Below, piece by piece: positions 27,565-36,293 of a stretch of 42,230 bases of DNA. Below the pieces are notes generated by a model. The model was not told the DNA's origin. It was given only the letters and a program-made list of their open reading frames with translations, and did not search any database. Position numbers and translations under genes: made by a program. The first letter of the stretch is position 1. Each line of letters starts with the position of its first letter. The stretch is from Amycolatopsis pithecellobii (lineage in GTDB: Bacteria; Actinomycetota; Actinomycetes; Mycobacteriales; Pseudonocardiaceae): assembly GCF_009707865.1 (NCBI RefSeq), contig NZ_WMBA01000069.1, forward strand, positions 1-42,230, given 5' to 3'.

Positions 27565-28644
27565 GTGGGGATCGAGTTCCGGGATGTCACCAAGCGGTAC
27601 CCGGGTGGCACGGTGGCGGTCGACGAGCTCAACCTGACCATTGAGGACGGCACGATCACCGTGTTCGTCGGCCCGTCCGGCTGCGGCAAAACCACGTCCC
27701 TGCGCATGATCAACCGAATGGTCGAGCCGACGTCGGGCCAGGTGCTGTTGGACGGCAAGGACGTACGCGAGTCGGACCCGCCGGTGCTGCGGCGCGGGAT
27801 CGGCTACGTCATCCAGCATGCCGGCCTGTTCCCGCACCGCACGGTGCTGGACAATGTGGCGACCGTACCGATGCTTTCCGGCTGGGGTAAGCGAAAATCC
27901 CGCGAGCGCGCGGCCGAGCTGCTGGACACGGTGGGCCTGCCCGCCGAGCTCGGCAAGCGGTATCCCGCCCAGCTTTCCGGTGGCCAGCAGCAGAGGGTCG
28001 GTGTGGCCCGCGCGCTCGCGGGGGATTCCCCGGTGCTGCTGTTGGACGAGCCGTTCTCGGCTGTCGACCCGATCGTCCGGGAAGGCCTACAGGACGAGCT
28101 GTTGCGGTTGCAGTCGCGGCTGGGTAAGACGATCGTGTTCGTGACGCACGATATCGATGAAGCCGTCCGGCTCGGGGACAAGGTCGCCGTCATGCGGGTG
28201 GGCGGGAAGCTCGCACAGTACGGCACCCCGGCGGAGGTCCTACGCCAGCCGGTGGACGATTTCGTGGCCTCCTTCGTCGGCCGGGACCGTGGTTACCGTG
28301 GACTATCCTTTGTAGACTCTGTTGGGGTAGAGGTAAAAGACGTGGCCACGATAGAAATAGGCGAGTCACTGTCCGGCCCGGTCGAAGACTGGCTGCTGGC
28401 CGTGAACGCGGACGGGCACCCGCGCGGCTGGCTCGCCCCAGGGTCCACTGTGGACGGAGAATTGGCGGAGACAGACCTCATCGCGGGCGGCTCGCTTTAC
28501 CAACAAGGAACAGCAGTCCGAGGAGCGCTGGACGCGGCCCTGTCCTCCCCAGCCGGCCTGGGTGTTGTCGTGGACGAAAAAGGACAGGTAACCGGCGTAG
28601 TAACAGCACGCCAAATCCTGGACGTACTGGAAAACCGGGAGTGA
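27565..28644 (+). CDS. Glycine betaine/choline-type ABC transporter ATPase (OpuCA/ProV family)
   Basis: ATP-binding subunit of a quaternary amine osmoprotectant importer. GTG 27565 with GGAGGAGG about 7 bp upstream fixes the start, giving 359 aa. Motifs: Walker A GPSGCGKTT, Q-loop IQHAGLFPH, signature LSGGQQQRVGVARAL, Walker B VLLLDEPFSAVD and H-loop VTHDIDEA. The C-terminal third is a CBS-like module, weakly conserved, ending GVVVDEKGQVTGVVTARQILDVLE. Two stretches of it (about 28305-28365 and 28490-28640) have lower GC than the rest. No permease or binding protein follows; the next gene is kgd on the other strand, so the ATPase is an orphan here. Confidence 0.9.
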   Translation: MGIEFRDVTKRYPGGTVAVDELNLTIEDGTITVFVGPSGCGKTTSLRMINRMVEPTSGQVLLDGKDVRESDPPVLRRGIGYVIQHAGLFPHRTVLDNVATVPMLSGWGKRKSRERAAELLDTVGLPAELGKRYPAQLSGGQQQRVGVARALAGDSPVLLLDEPFSAVDPIVREGLQDELLRLQSRLGKTIVFVTHDIDEAVRLGDKVAVMRVGGKLAQYGTPAEVLRQPVDDFVASFVGRDRGYRGLSFVDSVGVEVKDVATIEIGESLSGPVEDWLLAVNADGHPRGWLAPGSTVDGELAETDLIAGGSLYQQGTAVRGALDAALSSPAGLGVVVDEKGQVTGVVTARQILDVLENRE

Positions 28645-28650
28645 CCGAGG

Positions 28651-28740
28651 CGCGAGTTGTGCGTTCCAGTCGCGCGAGTTGTGCGTTCCGTGCGCACGGA
28701 ACGCACAACTCGCGCGCGTAGAATGCTCAACTCGCGCGGG
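28651..28740. repeat. 46-bp perfect palindrome with flanking partial copies
   Basis: Positions 28671-28716 form a perfect palindrome, 23 bp each side of the axis between 28693 and 28694, with no spacer. A 17-bp copy of its arm (CGCGAGTTGTGCGTTCC) precedes it at 28651-28667 and repeats at 28673-28689, 22 bp on. A partial inverted copy (CTCAACTCGCGCG) follows at 28726-28738. It fills the space between the convergent ABC ATPase and kgd genes, looks like a REP/MITE-type element, and could also end both transcripts. Confidence 0.92.
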
Positions 28741-28746
28741 TTCGGC

Positions 28747-31700
28747 TTACTCGAAAGCCTTGGCGATCAACGCCTTCTGCTCAACATCGTGCACCTTGGA
28801 CGAGCCGGCGCTGGGGGCGGCCATCGGGCGGCGGGACACGACGTCCAGGTTGGACAGGAGGTTCGGCAGTTTCCTCGGCAGGTGCAGGCCGAAGAACGGC
28901 CAGGCGCCCTGGTTTTCCGGCTCCTCCTGAACCCAGGTTACCTGCGGCGAGCCCGTGTAGCGCTCGAGTGCGGCGCCCAGCTTCTTGATCGGCAGCGGGT
29001 AGTACTGCTCGATCCGCACGATGGCAACGTCGTTCGCCTCGCGCTTGGCTCGTTCGGCGACCAGTTCCCAGTACAGCTTCCCTGAAGTCAGCAGCACCTT
29101 CCGCACCTGGGGCGCTTCCACCTCGACATCGTCGATCACCGACATGAACTTGGTGGAATCGGTGAAGTCCTCGACCCGTGAAGTCGCGGCCTTGTTGCGC
29201 AGCATGGACTTCGGGGTGAACACGATCATCGGCCGGCGGATGCCGTCGAGTGCGTGGCGGCGCAGTAGGTGGAAGTAGTTCGCCGGGGTGGAGGGCACCG
29301 CGACGGTCATCGAACCCTCGGCACACAGTTGCAGGAACCGCTCGATGCGGCCCGACGTGTGGTCCGGACCCTGGCCCTCGTGTCCGTGCGGCAGCAGCAG
29401 CACCACATCCGAGAGCTGGCCCCACTTGGCCTCACCGGACGAAATGTACTCGTCGATCACGGTCTGCGCGCCGTTGACGAAGTCACCGAACTGCGCTTCC
29501 CACATCACCAGCGCATCCGAGTTGGCCACCGAGTAGCCGTACTCGAAGCCGACCGCGGCGTACTCGGACAGCGCCGAGTCGTAGATCATCACGCGACCCT
29601 GGTTCTCACCAAGGTTCTGCAGCGGCGCGTATTCCGTGCCGCTCTTGCGGTCGATCAGCACCGAGTGCCGCTGCGTGAAGGTACCGCGCCGCGAGTCCTG
29701 ACCGGACAGGCGCACCAGCCGGCCTTCGAGCGCGAGCGAACCGAACGCGAGCAGCTCACCGAACGCCCAGTCGATCCCGCCCTCGCGCGCCATCTTCGCG
29801 CGGCGTTCCAGCACCGGCTTGACCCGCGGGTGCGGGCTGAAACCCTCAGGCACATTCAGGAAAGCATCACCGATGCGCTCGATGACCTCGCGCGAAACCG
29901 CTGTCGGGACCTTCGCCGGCACCTGCTGCTCGCCCTCCACCGAAGGACTCGCCGTGGCCGGGTGCTTCTCCAGCTCCCGCACCTCGTTGAACACATGTTC
30001 CAGCTGGCTCGAGAAGTCACGCAGCGCGGCCTCGGCCTCTTCCACGGAGATGTCGCCGCGCCCGATCAGCGCCTCGGTGTAGGTCTTACGCACCGAACGC
30101 TTGGTGTCGATGATGTCGTACATCGCCGGCTGCGTCATCGACGGGTCGTCGCCCTCGTTGTGGCCGCGGCGGCGGTAGCAGATCATGTCGATCACGACGT
30201 CCTTGTTGAACGCCTGCCGGTACTCCACCGCGAGCTTAGCCACCCAGTGCGCGGCTTCCGGGTCATCCCCGTTCACGTGGAAGATCGGCGCGCCGATCAT
30301 CTTCGCGACGTCCGTGGCGTACTGCGAGGAACGCGAGTGCTCCGGCGCCGTCGTGAAACCGACCTGGTTGTTGATGATGATGTGCACGGTGCCGCCGGTG
30401 CGATATCCGCGCAGCAGCGCCAAGTTCAGTGTCTCCGCCACCACACCCTGGCCGGCGAACGCCGCGTCACCGTGCAGCAGCACGGGCAACACGGTGAAAC
30501 CCGTGCCGTCCCGGTCACCCTTGTCGAGGATGTCCTGCTTGGCGCGGACGATGCCTTCGAGGATCGGGTCGACCGTCTCCAGGTGCGACGGGTTCGAGGC
30601 CAGTGAAACCTTCGTTTCACCGTCACCGAACATGCGGAAGTACTTGCCTTCCGCGCCCAGGTGGTACTTCACGTCACCGGAACCGTGCGCCTGGCCCGGG
30701 TCGAGGTTGCCCTCGAACTCACGGAAGATCTGCGAGATCGGCTTGCCCACGATGTTCGCCAGCACGTTGAGCCGGCCACGGTGCGGCATCCCGATGACGA
30801 CCTCGTCGAGCTCGTGCTCGGCGGCCTTGTCCAGCACGGTGTCCAGCAACGGGATCACCGTCTCGCCGCCTTCGAGCGAGAACCGCTTCTGGCCGACGTA
30901 CTTGGTCTGCAGGAAGGTCTCGAAGGCCTCCGCCGCGTTCAGCTTCGACAGCACGTACTTCTGCACGGCCGGGTCCGGCTTCGCGTGCGGCACCTCGACC
31001 CGCTGCTGGATCCAGCGGCGTTCCTCCGGGTCGAGGATGTGCGTGTACTCGATACCCACCGTGCGGCAGTAGGAATCCCGCAGCACGCCGAGGATGTCGC
31101 GCAGCTTCATCCGCTCCTGACCGGCGAACCCGCCGACGGCGAACTCGCGGTCGAGGTCCCACAGCGTGAGGCCGTGCGAGAGGACGTCGAGATCATCGTG
31201 GCGCCGCTGGCGGTAGTTCAGCGGGTCGGTGTCGGCCATCAGATGCCCGCGCATCCGGTAGGCGTCGATCAGCTCGATGATCCGCGCGGTCTTGTCCACC
31301 GCGCCTTCCGGGATGTCCTCGACCCAGCGCACCGGCTCGTACGGCAGCCGCAGCGAGGTGAAGATGTCGTCGTAGAACCCGTCCTCACCGAGCAGCAGCT
31401 CGTGGATGCGCTTGAGGTACTCGCCAGACTCCGCGCCCTGGATGATGCGGTGGTCGTAGGTCGAGGTCAGGGTCAGGATCTTGCTGATGCCCAGCTCGAC
31501 GAGCGTCTTCTCGCTGGTGCCCTCGAAATGCGCGGGGTACTGCATGGCGCCGACACCGATGATCGTGCCCTGACCCGACTGCAGCCGCGGCACCGAGTGG
31601 TTCGTACCTATGCCGCCCGGGTTGGTCAGCGAGATCGTGGTGCCCGCGAAGTCGTCGGCGGTCAGCTTGTTGTTGCGCGCCTTCTTGACGATGTCCTCGT

Positions 31701-32424
31701 AGGCCTGCCAGAACTGGAGGAACGACATGTTCTCCGTGTTCTTGATGGAGGCGACGACAAGCGTGCGGCTGCCGTCCTTGCCCTTCATGTCGATGGCGAG
31801 GCCGAGGTTGACATGCTCCGGCGTGATCGCGAACGGCTTGCCGTCCACCATCTTGTAATGCCGGTTCATGTTCGGGTAGTCGTGCAGCGCCCGGACCATC
31901 GCGTACCCGATGAGGTGCGTGAACGAGATCTTGCCGCCGCGGGTGCGCTTGAGGTGGTTGTTGATGACGATGCGGTTGTCCGCCATCAGTTTCGCGGGCA
32001 CGGCGCGCACGCTGGTCGCGGTCGGGACGGTCAGCGACGCGTCCATGTTCTTCGCGATCGCGGCGGCGGCGCCACGCAGTTGCTTGCTCTCCTCCTGCGC
32101 GGCCGGCTTGGCGGCGACCGCCTGCGGCTTCGCGGCGGCGGGCTGCGGCGCGGCGGGCTTCGCGGCGGCAGGCGCGGGCGCGGGCTTGGCGGCCGGCTTC
32201 GGGGCCGGAGCCTGGCCGTTGCTTTCGGGCTTCGGCGCGGGCTTGGCAGGGGCGGCGTCCGCGGTGTCCGGCTTGGTCTCCGCCGTCTGCGTCGGCTTGA
32301 AGTCGGAGAAGAAGTCATGCCAGGCGGCATCTACTGAGGAAGGGTCGGCGAGGAACTGGTCGTACATTTCCTCGACGAGCCACTCGTTGGGGCCGAACTG
32401 TGACGCAGGGCTGCTGCTGGACAC
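28747..32424 (-). CDS. kgd: Multifunctional 2-oxoglutarate decarboxylase/dehydrogenase E1 with E2-like domain (Kgd)
   Basis: Thiamine-dependent enzyme that decarboxylates 2-oxoglutarate and feeds the TCA cycle, working with shared E2 and E3 subunits; held in check by the FHA protein GarA in mycobacteria. The 1225-aa protein has a short N-terminal helix ([14 protein letters not shown]), an Ala/Pro/Lys linker (about 45-115), an E2-like acyltransferase domain (about 120-350, with [15 protein letters not shown]), and the E1 part with [45 protein letters not shown] and NNQVGFTT. Start is GTG 32424. This fused form is characteristic of actinobacteria. Much lower-confidence reading frames on the other strand are shadows of it. 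Confidence 0.97.
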   Translation of the reverse strand: MSSSSPASQFGPNEWLVEEMYDQFLADPSSVDAAWHDFFSDFKPTQTAETKPDTADAAPAKPAPKPESNGQAPAPKPAAKPAPAPAAAKPAAPQPAAAKPQAVAAKPAAQEESKQLRGAAAAIAKNMDASLTVPTATSVRAVPAKLMADNRIVINNHLKRTRGGKISFTHLIGYAMVRALHDYPNMNRHYKMVDGKPFAITPEHVNLGLAIDMKGKDGSRTLVVASIKNTENMSFLQFWQAYEDIVKKARNNKLTADDFAGTTISLTNPGGIGTNHSVPRLQSGQGTIIGVGAMQYPAHFEGTSEKTLVELGISKILTLTSTYDHRIIQGAESGEYLKRIHELLLGEDGFYDDIFTSLRLPYEPVRWVEDIPEGAVDKTARIIELIDAYRMRGHLMADTDPLNYRQRRHDDLDVLSHGLTLWDLDREFAVGGFAGQERMKLRDILGVLRDSYCRTVGIEYTHILDPEERRWIQQRVEVPHAKPDPAVQKYVLSKLNAAEAFETFLQTKYVGQKRFSLEGGETVIPLLDTVLDKAAEHELDEVVIGMPHRGRLNVLANIVGKPISQIFREFEGNLDPGQAHGSGDVKYHLGAEGKYFRMFGDGETKVSLASNPSHLETVDPILEGIVRAKQDILDKGDRDGTGFTVLPVLLHGDAAFAGQGVVAETLNLALLRGYRTGGTVHIIINNQVGFTTAPEHSRSSQYATDVAKMIGAPIFHVNGDDPEAAHWVAKLAVEYRQAFNKDVVIDMICYRRRGHNEGDDPSMTQPAMYDIIDTKRSVRKTYTEALIGRGDISVEEAEAALRDFSSQLEHVFNEVRELEKHPATASPSVEGEQQVPAKVPTAVSREVIERIGDAFLNVPEGFSPHPRVKPVLERRAKMAREGGIDWAFGELLAFGSLALEGRLVRLSGQDSRRGTFTQRHSVLIDRKSGTEYAPLQNLGENQGRVMIYDSALSEYAAVGFEYGYSVANSDALVMWEAQFGDFVNGAQTVIDEYISSGEAKWGQLSDVVLLLPHGHEGQGPDHTSGRIERFLQLCAEGSMTVAVPSTPANYFHLLRRHALDGIRRPMIVFTPKSMLRNKAATSRVEDFTDSTKFMSVIDDVEVEAPQVRKVLLTSGKLYWELVAERAKREANDVAIVRIEQYYPLPIKKLGAALERYTGSPQVTWVQEEPENQGAWPFFGLHLPRKLPNLLSNLDVVSRRPMAAPSAGSSKVHDVEQKALIAKAFE

Positions 32425-32647
32425 GGCAGGGACTCGCCTCTATCCATCTCGTTCTTGGTTGTCCGGTTAGTGCGCCTACCAGGCTAACCCCCCGCCCATC
32501 ACGGTTGTGATCGAAGTGGTGCATCTCGGGTACTCCTGGCTTTGGGATTCCTCACTGGATCGATGCAGGCGTGGCGGGGTCCCAGCTGATGGGGAACCAG
32601 CTCTGGTGACAGGTGTTCCCGCGTAATCTGAACCGGCGGAGGTGGCA

Positions 32648-34009
32648 ATGGATCTGGCGGCCCGGTTGCGGGCGGCGATACCCGCTGAGCAGGTGCTGGA
32701 CGACCCGGCCGTCGTCGAGTCGTACCTGCAGGATCACGCGGAGTGGGCCGAGTTTTCGCGCGCTGCCGTAGTGGTCCGGCCCCGTGACACCGCGCAGGTG
32801 CGGGCGGTCGTCGAACTGGCCGCGCAGCTGCGTGTGCCGGTCGTGCCCCGCGGCGCCGGCACCGGACTGTCCGGCGGCGCGAACGCCATCGAGGGGTGCG
32901 TCGTCATCTCGTTCGAGGCGATGAACCGGGTGCTGGAGATCGATCCCGTCGAGCGGCTCGCGGTCGTGCAACCCGGCGTGGTCAACGACGATCTGCGAAC
33001 CGCTTGTGCCGCACTGGGTCTGTGGTATCCGCCGGATCCGGCGAGCGCGCCGTGGTCGACCATCGGCGGAAACGTCGCGACCAACGCGGGCGGGCTGTGC
33101 TGCGTCAAATACGGCGTCACGCGGGACTACGTGCTGGCGCTGGAGGTCGTCACCGGTCGCGCAGACGTGGTCAGGCTGGGGCATCGCACCGCGAAGGGCG
33201 TCGCCGGTTATGACCTTTGTGGACTGATGGTCGGCTCGGAGGGCACCCTCGGGGTCATCACCGAGATCACCGTGCGCCTGCTGCCGGGGCGGCCGGCCGA
33301 GCGCACGATCGCCGGGTACTTCGATTCCGTGGTCGCCGCGGGTGAGGCGGTGAGAGCGGTTTCGGCATCGGGTGTGGTGCCCTCCGCGCTCGAACTCGTG
33401 GACCGGCACTGCCTCGAAGCGGTGGACGCGTGGAAGAACATGGGCTTGTCCACCGAGGCGAACGTCGTGCTGCTCGGCCGGGTCGACACCCCGGGCGAGG
33501 ACGAAGCCCGGACCGTACTGGCGTGCTTCGAAAACGCAGGCGCCACCTGGGCCGCGGTGTCTTCGGACGAGCAGGAGGCCGAGGCGTTGTTCGATGCGCG
33601 GCGCCTGGCGTACCCGGCGCTGGAGCGGCTCGGACCGGTGCTGACCGAGGACGTCTGCGTGCCCAAGGCGCTCGTGCCGGAAATGCTGGCCCGCATCGAG
33701 AAGACCGCGGCCGAGCACGACACCCTGATCGCCAACATCGCGCACGCCGGTGACGGTAACCTGCACCCGCTGCTGATCACCCCGATCGGTGACGAGGACG
33801 CGAAGCGCCGGGCACAGGCGGCATTCGAGGACATCATCGCGGACGCGATCGAGCTCGGCGGCACGGTCACCGGCGAGCACGGCGTCGGCCTGCTCAAACG
33901 AGGCGGTCTCCGGCGTGAGCTGAGCCCGGCGGTGCTGGAGCTGCACCGGGCGGTCAAGGCGGCGCTCGATCCGTGGAACATCCTCAATCCGGGCAAGATC
34001 TTCACCTGA
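32648..34009 (+). CDS. FAD-linked oxidase (GlcD / D-lactate dehydrogenase type)
   Basis: Flavoprotein of the VAO/GlcD family that oxidises a 2-hydroxy acid such as glycolate or D-lactate. The 453-aa product has the FAD-binding PCMH domain (PRGAGTGLSGGAN, STIGGNVATNAGGLCCVKYG, GYDLCGLMVGSEGTLGVITE) and the C-terminal oxidase domain (IANIAHAGDGNLHPLLI, GGTVTGEHGVGLLKRGGL, LDPWNILNPGKIF). No iron-sulfur partner (GlcE/GlcF type) is adjacent. ATG 32648 has GGAGG 5 bp upstream; GTG 32642 is within that site and less likely. It diverges from kgd. Resembles Rv1257c of M. tuberculosis, which lies near kgd there too. The true substrate is unknown. Confidence 0.92.
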   Translation: MDLAARLRAAIPAEQVLDDPAVVESYLQDHAEWAEFSRAAVVVRPRDTAQVRAVVELAAQLRVPVVPRGAGTGLSGGANAIEGCVVISFEAMNRVLEIDPVERLAVVQPGVVNDDLRTACAALGLWYPPDPASAPWSTIGGNVATNAGGLCCVKYGVTRDYVLALEVVTGRADVVRLGHRTAKGVAGYDLCGLMVGSEGTLGVITEITVRLLPGRPAERTIAGYFDSVVAAGEAVRAVSASGVVPSALELVDRHCLEAVDAWKNMGLSTEANVVLLGRVDTPGEDEARTVLACFENAGATWAAVSSDEQEAEALFDARRLAYPALERLGPVLTEDVCVPKALVPEMLARIEKTAAEHDTLIANIAHAGDGNLHPLLITPIGDEDAKRRAQAAFEDIIADAIELGGTVTGEHGVGLLKRGGLRRELSPAVLELHRAVKAALDPWNILNPGKIFT

Positions 34010-34038
34010 CCAGACCAGCAACCAGGCCCGCGGTGAAG

Positions 34039-34059
34039 CCGTCATAAAGGGCATGACGG
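34039..34059 (+). promoter_or_regulatory. Hairpin enclosing the NTPase start codon
   Basis: CCGTCAT (34039-34045) pairs perfectly with ATGACGG (34053-34059). The 7-nt loop AAAGGGC carries the ribosome binding site and the start codon lies in the right arm, so folding would hide the start from ribosomes. Confidence 0.55.
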
Positions 34060-36293
34060 ACGAGCTGGTGGATGAGCGCGCGCCCGCGGACGACGGGGTC
34101 ATGCGGCTGATCTCGGTCGAACTGCCCGGGGTGGTCGACGACGTGCTGGCGCAACCGCGTATCCAGCAGTCCTGCGCGGAACTCCAGCTGGATCCCGCCG
34201 AGCTGCGGGCGCGCCTGCTCGCCGAGTCCGACGCGCTGCTCAGCCCGACGAACGCCGAGATCTCGGCCTACCGGGACGCGGTGCGCGAGCTCGGCACCAT
34301 CACGCCGGCCGAGGCGACGGTCGGTGACCGCCGGGCGCCCTACGAGTTCATTCTGCTGCTGACCGCGCCGGCGATCGTGCTCGGCGGCGCGGCGCTGCTC
34401 GGCGCGATCTACGGCGGTGGCCTGCCGTTGGCGGGCAAGATCGGCCTCACCGTGCTCGTGGCGGCCAGTTCGGTGCCGTTGTATTTCGGGCTCAGTATCG
34501 GTGCGCTGCTCAATGTGCTGGACTCCCCGCGATCCGGGCGGACCAGCTCCCTGGACAGTCGCGCGGCCCGCCGGACGGCGCGCGTCGGCGCTTGGGCGAT
34601 CACCGCTGTGGGCACGTTCGCTTTCTGGTCGTCCTTTGTCCGCCTGGTCACGGCGCAAGGCGCGGTCGTGGCCGTGGTGATCGCCGTGCTGGCGATCGGT
34701 CTCCAGATGCTGTCGATCAGTGGCAATCGGACCCCGGGCAAGCATGCGCAGTGGGCTCAGGTCCGGGCCAAGGCGACGGTGGCGCTCGATCACTGGCGGG
34801 AGGCCGCGCGGCAGGCGGTCGAGCCCGCGGTGAGCCGGTTGATCAGTACGCTCGCGGCGCCGTCCTACGACGTGCGGCTCACGGTGCGCGACGCCAGCAG
34901 GCTCGGCGTCATGGCCAGCACCGACTTGGCGGTGGAAACGGTTGCCACGCAACACTTTCAGCGGGTTTTGGCGGGGATGCAGGCCGGTGCCGTCGGCATT
35001 GCCGGGCCGCGCGGAGTCGGCAAGACGACGTTGCTGGAGGCACACCGTGAGGGGCGGCTGCTCCCGCCGGGACGTGAGCATCTGCTGGTCCGGGTGGACG
35101 CGCCGATCGGTTACGAAGGCCGGGATTTCGCGCTGCACGTCTACGCGGTCGCCTGTCAGTCCGTCATCGGCTACAAGAACACCCGGCGCCCGTTGCGGAA
35201 GCGGGTTTTTCGCCGGCGACCGCGTGCGGAGAAGGAGTGGCTGGCGCACGTCGAGGAGGCGGTACGCAAGCTGGAGAAGATCCGCTACCTGCAGACCAAG
35301 ACCACGGGCTGGTCGGGGAAGCTGACGATGTCGGCCGGGGACGTGACGGCGACCCGGTCCACGGCCAAGGCGCGCCAGCCGCTGACCTATCCGGAGATCA
35401 TCGCCGAACTGCGTGAGTTCCTCGAGGAGACCGCGCGCGTGCTCGCCGCCACGAACCCGAGTGCCGCGGCCACCCCGCTGGTGGTCGCGGTCGACGAGCT
35501 GGACAAGATCGCCACGGCCGAGCACGCGCACCGGTTCGTCAACGAACTGAAAGCGTTGTTCGGGGTGCCCTGGTGCCATTTCGTGCTGTCGGTGTCCGAG
35601 GACGCGCTGATTTCGTTCGAGCGCAGGGGTTTCGCGGTGCGGGACGCGTTCGACAGCGCTTTCGACGAGATCATCCGGGTCGAGCAGCTGACCTTGCCGG
35701 AGAGCCGGAAAATGCTCAGCAGCAGGCTGATCGGGCTGTCCGAGCCGTTCGTCTGCTTCGCGCACTGCTTCTCCGGCGGGCTGCCGCGCGACCTGATCCG
35801 GGTGGCGAGGGCGATGATGGACATCGCGCACGCGACCCCGGCGCCGAGCCTGAACCCGGTGTGCCTGGCGTTGACCGGCACCGCGATCCAGCAGGCGGCC
35901 CGGCTGGCCCAACGGGAGCTGCGGCCGGCCGGGCACGCCGGGTCCGTGGTCGATCTGGTCCGGCTTGCCGACGGCCCGGCCCTCGCCCGTCAGTCGCCGG
36001 GTGAACTGCTGGCTACGGTGGAAAAACTGGCCGCGGCGACCGACGAACCCGACGAGGTCGCCGGCGTCCGGCTGGAGCTGGTGACGTTCCTGTACTTCGC
36101 GCTGACGGTGCGTGAGGTTTTCCACGACGGCTTGACGAAGGACCAGATCATCAGGGCGTCCGCGGAAACCTGGCCGGGTTCCTTCCAGACACTCGGCCGC
36201 GCCCGGCAAGCGTTCGGGGACAACATGATGCAGGCGTGGCTGCTGGTGGACCAGTTCCGCGCGGCATGGAACCTGCCCGTGGTGAAGCGGTAA
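34053..36293 (+). CDS. Membrane-anchored P-loop NTPase of unknown function
   Basis: A 746-aa protein: an N-terminal soluble region (1-95), four predicted membrane helices at about 99-119, 128-153, 178-198 and 202-222, then a cytoplasmic NTPase. Walker A is GPRGVGKTT at 318-326 and Walker B is LVVAVDELDK with Asp481-Glu482. After it come HRFVNELKALFGVPWCHFVLSVSEDAL and FSGGLPRDLIRVARAM, a pattern of AAA+/STAND-type or KAP-like NTPases. A basic, Arg-rich stretch (residues about 380-405) lies between the two motifs. I do not recognise a named family. It follows the oxidase with a 43-bp gap and ends against the exporter gene with no space. Confidence 0.8.
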   Translation: MTDELVDERAPADDGVMRLISVELPGVVDDVLAQPRIQQSCAELQLDPAELRARLLAESDALLSPTNAEISAYRDAVRELGTITPAEATVGDRRAPYEFILLLTAPAIVLGGAALLGAIYGGGLPLAGKIGLTVLVAASSVPLYFGLSIGALLNVLDSPRSGRTSSLDSRAARRTARVGAWAITAVGTFAFWSSFVRLVTAQGAVVAVVIAVLAIGLQMLSISGNRTPGKHAQWAQVRAKATVALDHWREAARQAVEPAVSRLISTLAAPSYDVRLTVRDASRLGVMASTDLAVETVATQHFQRVLAGMQAGAVGIAGPRGVGKTTLLEAHREGRLLPPGREHLLVRVDAPIGYEGRDFALHVYAVACQSVIGYKNTRRPLRKRVFRRRPRAEKEWLAHVEEAVRKLEKIRYLQTKTTGWSGKLTMSAGDVTATRSTAKARQPLTYPEIIAELREFLEETARVLAATNPSAAATPLVVAVDELDKIATAEHAHRFVNELKALFGVPWCHFVLSVSEDALISFERRGFAVRDAFDSAFDEIIRVEQLTLPESRKMLSSRLIGLSEPFVCFAHCFSGGLPRDLIRVARAMMDIAHATPAPSLNPVCLALTGTAIQQAARLAQRELRPAGHAGSVVDLVRLADGPALARQSPGELLATVEKLAAATDEPDEVAGVRLELVTFLYFALTVREVFHDGLTKDQIIRASAETWPGSFQTLGRARQAFGDNMMQAWLLVDQFRAAWNLPVVKR

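Noticed and set aside
25408..27837. An 809-codon minus-strand frame running from the epimerase across the malic enzyme.
   Set aside because: Only its last 198 codons are the real epimerase; the rest is a low-complexity shadow of the malic enzyme.
30661..32337. Long plus-strand frame opposite kgd.
   Set aside because: Low-complexity Leu/Val/Arg/Gln sequence that mirrors the kgd codons; no domain, signal or start context.
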